Assembly: GCA_039720395.1 (NCBI GenBank)
Contig: CM077820.1
Location: forward strand, 14,965,848-15,029,847
Length of the DNA: 64,000 nucleotides
Origin: Liquidambar formosana
Lineage: Eukaryota; Streptophyta; Magnoliopsida; Saxifragales; Altingiaceae
Direction: 5' to 3'
The number at the start of each line of letters is the position of its first letter. The first letter of the stretch is position 1. Shown here one piece after another: positions 59,901 through 64,000 of this stretch. A program made the translations under genes and the position numbers. The notes under the pieces are model-generated. The model had not been told where the DNA came from. It searched no databases and worked only from the letters and a program-made list of their open reading frames with translations.

Positions 59901-62578
59901 TGTAAAAGCTATATTTTAATTTCATGTAATTAGCTTCATATGGTACTTCTATATACTAAATCACATTTATCGAAACCATAGCAGAAGAAAACGCAATATA
60001 CAATAGCACACTAATAACATAACTAAAAACACTAGATGACCATAATTCTTCCCTAGTTCCATGCTTAGAACGAAGGAGGCAGAGCTATGCATATACCAAA
60101 ATGCTACCATGGTTGTGTTACTCAGCACAGCAAGTCAGAAACTAATTCCTCAAGGAGAGGTAGCCAGGAAAGTAGACACAACTGATTTACCATTGCTTAC
60201 AGTTATATAATCAATGCCAAATGATGAAACCTTTCAAATCCAACAATCAAACTGCATTTTTCATACATTACAAAACCAAAAAAAGGAACAACATGTTATT
60301 TGGACTAGAAACATTATTTCCTCTAAAAAGGATATTAATAAAATAAATAAAAAAGGATCAGACGGATTTCACTTATGAAGCTTGATAAGATATTTCCCTT
60401 AGGCCAAGATCCATGATGAAATTTCCTGCTTAGGTATATGAAGTCTCAAATCAAAAAAAGGCACAATTTACATTTACCAAGTGTAAGACCGTTGTAGAGG
60501 TAATAATTTGTGTCCATCCAGTTTCCCACATTAATTTATGCTATTGAATCGGACTCATCAATAAAAAAGCTTATAGAAATCATTTGGCATCCTTTGGTAA
60601 CAAAAAATTTAATCAGTTTTTTGACGTAAGATTACAACAAAGTTGGCCAGAGACAGTTTCTCATGATAACTTCACATTAGAAAAGTGAAAAGCAGAAACA
60701 GACTCAAACATAACACGAGGAAATTCCCAGAATGCACAAAGAGAAACTCAATACACACACACACACACACACACACTCGTAGCATAGCAAGTCATAACGT
60801 ACTCCTGCCAGTCATCTCGGGAAGTTCCCTCCAAATATCTCAAATATGCACCCAACGCATTCAATACAAAATTTGTCCCACCTCCCACAAAATTTCCTTC
60901 TTGTGTGACAAAGGCAGAGTTTTCAAATCCCTTCCTATGTGTGTGCTTGGTTTTTGAATTGTCTCGATTGCTTTCCCCTGACTTTGATGATAGCAATCCT
61001 TCAATTGAATTATTTGGCAGATCAACTTGATCTCTACATTGTTTCTGCAATATGGTTCCAGCTAAAGTCTCATTAATTGAAGTCCAGATTTCTCTTGATT
61101 TGCATTGATTTCCATTCATAAATTTCTTCAAATCATCAAATGATGGTAGAGGACTTGAGTCACATGAAAATTACCATTTTCCCTAGCATTAGTCACAATT
61201 GCAAATTCGAAACTTTTTTTTTTTTTATAAGTAAAATTTTTATTAAAATGGAAGCAAGAGAGCAAATGCTACAAGGAAAGGGTATCCAAACTTTTGGGAA
61301 TCTAAGTTCTATTCTAAAAGAAGAGAAAATGTAAGCCTTCAGAACTTACCCCAGTTTAATTCCATTTCTACACCGGGTAATACTGGGTTGTCAATAGGTG
61401 AAGTTACAGGGAATTGAAGTTCCTTAAAATTATGATGTGATGCAGGCAGGTCCTTCAAATTCTAAACAACATAAATATGCATGAACCAGTTACACATCCA
61501 TGGACCCTATAAAAATAAATTCCGATGATCAAACAGTAACACAGAATAACACAAAAGTGGTTACCTTAATATCATAAAATGGAGTCCGCCACAGTAAAAT
61601 CTTTGGGCTCTCCTCTATAGAAGGCACTGTTGCTAAACTCTCTTTGACAAAATCCATCATCTTGCGCAGTTCGTACTCTACCTTCTCTTCAGCAAAAACA
61701 TTGGTAGCTTTCACCTGTTCCAATCCTCGGCAATGAATTTAAAAAAATGAATTGAGGAGTCCTCGCAGTTCTCCTCATGCCTGGATCAGTAAATATCACA
61801 GTAAGCACAAACCTATTGGGTAACAACCTCATTTACAAGTTCGCGTATGACTTTTTCCGCACTGCCGAACCTGATCATCAGATCAGACCCCTGTTCCTTC
61901 AATGACTTTCTTAAATCTTGTATGGCGAAAAGAACGAGTTCTAGCATTTCATCGGAAAAACCTGCAACAATTGTTACAAGAAATCAACATACTTGAGTTC
62001 ACATCCTAGCCTTGCACCATTTCGGCCACAACAGGGTCCTTTCGTGTTTTGTACTAACACTGTGACTGAGGCGGTGAAAATGTGCCTCCAAGGTGTGAAG
62101 ATTGAGTTGTCGACTTTATTTTTCGCACTCTTAACCAAATCATAATTTATTTTTTAAAATCATGAACTCATGTTGACATCATTTCTACATTCACTTTCCA
62201 TAGAGTTTTTGCAATTCTTGTTTTTCTGTTTCTATGTTCTTGTTTTTGGTGTTTTGAAAGCAATTTCACGAGGAAGAATCCGGCGAAGAAAACAAAGAAA
62301 GAGAACTCACGAGAAAGAATACGGCGATCGAAGACGTAGAAAGGGACGACGGAGCGGTGCCGCGAGGCGGCTACAAGTCCGGGGTGATCGTCGACGCGGA
62401 GGTCGTGCTTGAACCAGAGAACAGCCACGCCGTTGTTCTCTCCGCCGCTCGATTCTCTTCTCTCCGTCGTCGCCATCGGAGATGCATACGAAGGGGGAAA
62501 ACATCGAGTTCTGGGATGAGAACGAGGGTTTGGGGAGAAGGACAAGAAGAGAGAACGAGGAAGGTTGAGAAACGACAT
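53914..62578 (-). CDS. Photolyase-antenna-domain / alpha-beta hydrolase fusion protein
   Basis: Minus strand, 14 coding exons (714 residues): 62578-62311, 61961-61828, 61714-61565, 61461-61346, 61153-60803, 59874-59661, 59500-59411, 58666-58411, 58232-58120, 54757-54659, 54569-54522, 54399-54289, 54210-54120, 54017-53914. Residues 1-45 are Ser/Arg-rich, as in a plastid transit peptide. Residues 50-170 are a photolyase N-terminal domain (VLWFKHDLRVDDHPGL, SDLMIRFGSAEKVI). The middle has FGPALCHGIISRR, SPFGYSAAT and WRWNGHLIQ, but no full FAD-binding helical domain follows. Residues 442-714 are an alpha/beta hydrolase: HG oxyanion region at 456-457, nucleophile Ser524 in GNSIGG, probable Asp654 in GMKDP and His682 in AGHCPH. 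This matches the layout of Arabidopsis At4g25290 (family recollection). Substrate unknown; DNA repair seems unlikely. The start is the first in-frame ATG; the exon 4 donor is discussed under findings. Confidence 0.85.
54866..56050. mobile_element. hAT-like non-autonomous element, 1185 bp, 8-bp TSD
   Basis: Lies in intron 9 of the fusion gene. Ends CATAGTTATTAAAGGCGC and its inverse GCGCTTTTAACAACTATG, with GGCGC-rich sub-terminal arms. It is flanked by a perfect 8-bp duplication AATAGCAT at 54858-54865 and 56051-56058, the size expected for hAT insertions. It contains a tRNA-like segment (55063-55135), (GAAGAA)n purine-rich DNA and a short GC-rich piece at 55.57-55.72 kb. No transposase. Confidence 0.8.
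55063..55135 (+). other. tRNA-like sequence (SINE head or tRNA pseudogene)
   Basis: A D-arm and A-box-like AGCTCAACTGGTTAGAGC is followed by a perfect hairpin TTGTGCAATTGCACAA at the anticodon-arm position and a T-arm/B box GTAGGTTCGAATCCC. The would-be anticodon loop has only 6 nt and the acceptor ends do not pair well, so I do not call a functional tRNA. It is embedded in the hAT-like element. Confidence 0.55.
56309..57572. mobile_element. TIR element of about 1.26 kb in intron 9
   Basis: Left GGAGAGGGTTCCGTTGACAC and right GTGTCAACGGAACCCTCC are inverted; the arms continue with GGTGTAAGA and its inverse for about 100 bp. Both sides are (TA)n, so the target duplication is ambiguous but compatible with insertion into an AT microsatellite. 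Long TIRs suggest a Mutator-like MITE; no transposase. Confidence 0.75.
58333..58358. repeat. (GA)n microsatellite
   Basis: Simple AG/GA run in intron 8 of the fusion gene, just after the donor of exon 8 in transcript orientation. Confidence 0.9.
60752..60776. repeat. (CA)n microsatellite
   Basis: CA dinucleotide run in the intron after exon 5 of the fusion gene. Confidence 0.9.
61210..61336 (-). mobile_element. Probable LINE-type tail in intron 4 of the fusion gene
   Basis: A T tract (61215-61229) followed by ATAAGTAAAATTTTTATTAA, reading as a poly(A)-tailed minus-strand fragment, similar in organisation to 23541-23692. No target-site duplication was resolved. It lies just before exon 5 in genomic order. 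Confidence 0.4.
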
Positions 62579-62846
62579 TGGAGAGGGAGAAGAAGAGAAG
62601 AGTGAGGGACGATATCCATTCACAAAAGTACAGTGACAAAGGGGGTTTATATGAGAAATCTAGGGTTTTGCATAGGGTTAGAGAGAGAGAGCAGAAGATT
62701 GTGGAGGAGAAAAATGGATGGAAATTTTCGAGAAAGAAAGCGAAGGTATGGAGGATTTGTTCGAGGAGAAGAATGAACCACGACACAACAGTGGCAGTAG
62801 TCTCATTCCCATTACCAACAAAACTATATATAGGTCCGTTTTTCTT
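62579..62846 (-). promoter_or_regulatory. Leader and proximal promoter of the fusion gene
   Basis: Between the start codon and the next transposon there are only about 270 bp. It contains (GA)n-rich leader-like DNA (about 62680-62700) and no clear TATA box that I can fix. A GTG at 62623 and an out-of-frame ATG at about 62619 precede the chosen start; the latter is a possible upstream open reading frame overlapping the main start. Confidence 0.4.
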
Positions 62847-63131
62847 GGATAAATTACAATAAGATCCCCTCTAAAATCTGACTATTATAGATACATCTCC
62901 TCACGTTTTTAAAATTACACTAACACCCCTACTTTACAAAATAAACTACAAAGAGACCCCTCCTTCTAACTTCTGTCCATTAATCCGTTAAATCATATTC
63001 AAATTTTTTCAAAATACCCTAACTACCCTTAGTGGATGATAACTTCCATGTTAAATGCATATAATTCACCAGTCCAATAGTTCATCCAATACTTTTGAAT
63101 TTTTTAATTATTATTGATAAATAACTAAAAG

Positions 63132-63187
<56 letters not shown>

Positions 63188-64000
63188 AAAAATGCTAAAA
63201 ACAACTTAAATTTTCTGTCCAACTGATGTGGTAGCTGTCAAATTTGCTGTTTAGAAACAATTATATATTTAATTAAATTTTTAATTGATTTGCAAAATAA
63301 AAAATAAAAAAATTGATTTGCTAAGTTGCCACCTCATATATAAGAAAAATGCTAAAAACAATTTAAATTTTTTGTCCAACTGATGTAGTAGCTGTCAAAT
63401 TTGCTATTTAGAAACAATTATTTATTTAATTAAATTTTTAATTGATTTGCAAAATAAAAAATAAAAAAATTGATTTGCTAAGTTGCCACTTCATTTGAGT
63501 AAGTAGATTTGAGTAAAAAAAAAAAAAAAGGGCTATGTAGCATTACTCATATGTAGAAATAAATAAAAAGAATTATTACAATAGAGATGCACGTATAGAG
63601 GTAGCAAATGAGGTGGCAACTTGACAAATCAATTTTTTTTTTTTTACACATCAATTAAATAGATAATTGTTTCTAATGAGCAAATCTGATGGCTACCACA
63701 TTAGTTGGACAAAAATTTAAGCTCTTTGACATTTTTCTTTTATATATATATATAATCTTTTAGTTGTTTATCAATAAATAAATAAATCAATCAAATGTAC
63801 TGGATGAATGTGTTGGACTGATGAATTATATGCATTTAACATGGAAATTGTCATCTAATAAGGGTAATTAGGGTATTTTGAAAAAATTTGAAAGTGGTTT
63901 AACGGATTATGGATGGAAGTTAGAGGGAGGGGGTCTTAATGTAATTTTAGAAACGTGAGGGGGTCTATGTGTAATTGTCAGATTTTAGAGAGGGTCTTAA
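62847..64000. mobile_element. TIR element of about 1.15 kb or more, running to the window edge
   Basis: The left end GGATAAATTACAATAAGATC and the following roughly 250 bp recur inverted at about 63790-64000. The termini resemble those of 9821-11827. The outermost right bases may lie beyond the window. The interior has an (AT)n run (63130-63184), a 157-bp tandem duplication (63185 and 63342) and an inverted relative of it (about 63600-63750), so a second foldback element is nested inside. Confidence 0.75.
63185..63498. repeat. 157-bp tandem duplication inside the right-edge element
   Basis: Units start at 63185 and 63342 with AAGAAAAATGCTAAAAACAA and end GATTTGCTAAGTTGCCAC. An inverted version follows at about 63610-63745, giving a nested foldback structure. 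Confidence 0.85.

Noticed and set aside
61822..61828. TAG at the end of exon 2 of the fusion gene as a true stop
   Set aside because: An upstream GT (after ELVNE) joins in frame to VKATNVFAEE and keeps the photolyase domain continuous, so the TAG is read as intronic.
62170..62862. Plus-strand frames of basic, low-complexity residues
   Set aside because: They are antisense to the first exon and leader of the fusion gene and come from purine-rich DNA.
1..64000. Full LTR retrotransposon or endogenous pararetrovirus
   Set aside because: I saw no paired long terminal repeats with primer-binding site, and no gag, protease, integrase or viral movement-protein frame. Only LINE 3' fragments encode reverse-transcriptase-type residues.

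Overview
This is a plant nuclear window. It has AT-rich intergenic DNA, GT-AG split genes, an intronless LRR receptor-like protein gene, and many SINEs, LINE tails, MITEs and TIR elements with target-site duplications. The proteins and mobile elements fit a eudicot, probably a woody perennial. The sequence alone does not let me name the species.

Layout. (1) 1-20 kb is intergenic. It holds a decayed copy (copy A) of a small split gene resembling the RNA polymerase I subunit RPA34 / mediator-associated protein 2, then a nest of TIR transposons at 8.5-12.7 kb, and many scraps of repeated 'module' DNA. (2) 20.1-20.7 kb is a fragment of an LRK10-like receptor kinase pseudogene. It abuts the 3' end of the fuller RPA34-like copy B (20.8-26.2 kb, minus strand). 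Copies A and B lie in a segmental duplication of about 4.1-4.7 kb. Copy B later gained a SINE and two LINE fragments, while copy A lost an acceptor site, its last exon and its reading frame. (3) 27.9-31.4 kb is an intact 1142-aa LRR receptor-like protein of the EIX2 type, with a recent in-frame 249-bp LRR duplication and a foldback element just upstream. (4) 31.7-44.7 kb is duplicated intergenic DNA. It includes a tandem array of four units of about 1204 bp (38.08-42.89 kb), each carrying the same tRNA-derived SINE. (5) 46.5-48.0 kb is a 5'-truncated second receptor-like protein copy broken by one in-frame TAG. (6) 53.9-62.6 kb is a 14-exon minus-strand gene fusing a photolyase antenna domain to an alpha/beta hydrolase, with transposons in an intron and another element in its promoter. 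(7) The right edge (62.85-64.0 kb) is a TIR element that probably ends at or just past the window.

Interpretation. The 1-52 kb part behaves like an old receptor-like gene cluster. Repeated flanking modules recur many times, most of the genes they once flanked are gone, and one full receptor, one broken receptor and one kinase fragment remain. The photolyase-hydrolase gene is an unrelated housekeeping-type neighbour, probably plastid-targeted. I found no new multi-gene system. The most unusual items are the photolyase/hydrolase fusion with a frame-deciding 4-nt tandem splice donor, the young 1.2-kb array, the LRR expansion, and the staged decay of the RPA34-like duplicates.
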